From the NCBI GenBank assembly GCA_003167305.1, contig PMTP01000039.1, forward strand, positions 9,471-15,857: a stretch of 6,387 bases of DNA, written 5' to 3'. Position numbers and translations under genes: made by a program. Below the pieces are notes generated by a model. The model had not been told where the DNA came from and made no database searches. It was given only the letters and a program-made list of their open reading frames with translations. Origin of the DNA: Acidobacteriaceae bacterium. Its GTDB lineage: Bacteria > Acidobacteriota > Terriglobia > Terriglobales > Acidobacteriaceae. Positions 5,918 to 6,387 of this stretch are shown here, piece after piece; the first letter of the stretch is position 1; each line of letters opens with the position of its first letter.

Positions 5918-6015
5918 GAGATTTCCCAGCCATTTCCAGTTCATTTCCAGCTATCTATTTCAATTGATGTAGTTTGTGAGACGAGATTCGCAGTTCATTT
6001 TCGCTTCATTTCCCG
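5918..6015. repeat. 11-bp-periodic direct repeats after murJ
   Basis: Five imperfect copies of an 11-bp unit close to TTCATTTCCAG occur. Three are in tandem (5918-5928, 5929-5939, 5940-5950) and two more in tandem (5994-6004, 6005-6015), with a 43-bp gap between the groups. CAGTTCATTT occurs exactly twice (5937-5946 and 5991-6000). The stretch is clearly lower in GC than the genes on both sides. It starts right after the murJ stop codon and lies between convergent genes. Confidence 0.6.
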
Positions 6016-6080
6016 ATCATCCTTTGCCGGAAGGCGACTTTTGTGCACCTGGACTGACCTGACTGCCGACCTTCTGCCCC

Positions 6081-6121
6081 AAAAGACACAAACGCCCCCG
6101 CGTCGGCAGAGGCGTTTGTGT
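6081..6121 (-). terminator. Intrinsic terminator of the bactofilin gene
   Basis: A perfect 11-bp stem, ACACAAACGCC (6086-6096) with GGCGTTTGTGT (6111-6121), encloses a 14-nt loop. Read leftward, it begins 23 nt after the bactofilin stop codon and is followed by CTTTT, a short T-tract. Read rightward, no T-tract follows, so it mainly serves the leftward gene. It could still protect the 3' end of murJ transcripts that reach it. Confidence 0.75.
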
Positions 6122-6144
6122 TGGAGCTGAGTCCCAACGCGCGG

Positions 6145-6387
6145 CTACGGCTGGATCGGCTTGGGCGCCTCCGACGCGACCGGGACCGGCGCGGGAGCTG
6201 CCGGCTTGGCGTCGGCCTTCTTGATGTCGATGCCGCCCTTGAAGAAGGCGCCATCCTCGATGCTGATGCGCGCCGCGGCCACATCGCCGGTCAGCGCGCC
6301 CTCGGCACGGATGTCCACCCGGTCGGAGGCGGCGACATTGCCGCGCACCTTGCCCAGAATCACGATTTCGCGGGCGGCGATGCTGGC
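6145..6387 (-). CDS. Bactofilin (polymer-forming cytoskeletal protein), C-terminal part, runs off right edge
   Basis: Eighty residues up to the TAG at 6145-6147 are visible; the N-terminal part lies beyond the window. They show the short-period beta-helix pattern of bactofilins: EIVILGKVRGNVAASDRVDI, then LTGDVAAARISIEDGAFFKG, with small or acidic residues at turns and V/I at regular inward positions. Bactofilins assemble without nucleotide into filaments at the membrane and influence cell shape, stalks or wall synthesis. After the helix comes a disordered Pro/Ala/Lys-rich tail ending APKPIQP, typical of the family. The frame continues open through the last base (ASIAAREI). The gene ends with a strong terminator hairpin and converges with murJ. 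Confidence 0.9.
   Translation of the reverse strand, partial: ASIAAREIVILGKVRGNVAASDRVDIRAEGALTGDVAAARISIEDGAFFKGGIDIKKADAKPAAPAPVPVASEAPKPIQP

Noticed and set aside
5239..5967. Plus-strand frame of 242 codons overlapping the end of murJ
   Set aside because: It is a shifted reading of murJ; the murJ frame keeps its family motifs through to its stop, so there is no frameshift.

Overview
The window looks like GC-rich bacterial chromosome. Gene content (a YheT-type hydrolase, paired VOC proteins, an orphan methyltransferase, murJ and a bactofilin) and the scarcity of strong Shine-Dalgarno sites suggest an acidobacterium of the Terriglobia type. That placement is inference from general resemblance, not from a marker gene.

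Layout. Positions 1-374 hold two remnants read leftward: the end of an alpha/beta-hydrolase frame and, in a different frame, the C-terminal part of a diacylglycerol-kinase-family lipid kinase that runs off the left edge. Both lack their N-terminal parts, and both lie directly downstream of tRNA-Arg(TCT) (375-451, minus). From 462 to 2256 a compact leftward block follows: tRNA-His(GTG), a YheT-family alpha/beta hydrolase, an unrecognised 191-residue protein whose start overlaps the end of the hydrolase gene, then tRNA-Arg. From 2393 to 3511 lie two divergent VOC (glyoxalase-fold) genes, the right one with a TTG start backed by a good ribosome binding site. A class I SAM methyltransferase (3483-4235, minus) converges on the second VOC gene, and their ends overlap by 29 bp. 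Only 47 bp separate the methyltransferase from the divergent murJ (4283-5917, plus), the lipid II flippase of peptidoglycan synthesis. The window ends with the C-terminal part of a bactofilin (minus, runs off the right edge), preceded by a terminator hairpin and a lower-GC gap carrying 11-bp-periodic repeats.

No operon-scale pathway joins all these genes. MurJ and the bactofilin both concern the cell envelope and cell shape but converge, so they are not co-transcribed. I see no CRISPR array, transposase, integrase, toxin-antitoxin pair or defence system. The least ordinary signals are small: gene debris beside tRNA-Arg, tRNAs bracketing a two-gene operon, a possible pseudoknot built on the bactofilin terminator, phased repeats after murJ, a near-leaderless divergent promoter, and two abutting dyads at the tRNA-His promoter.
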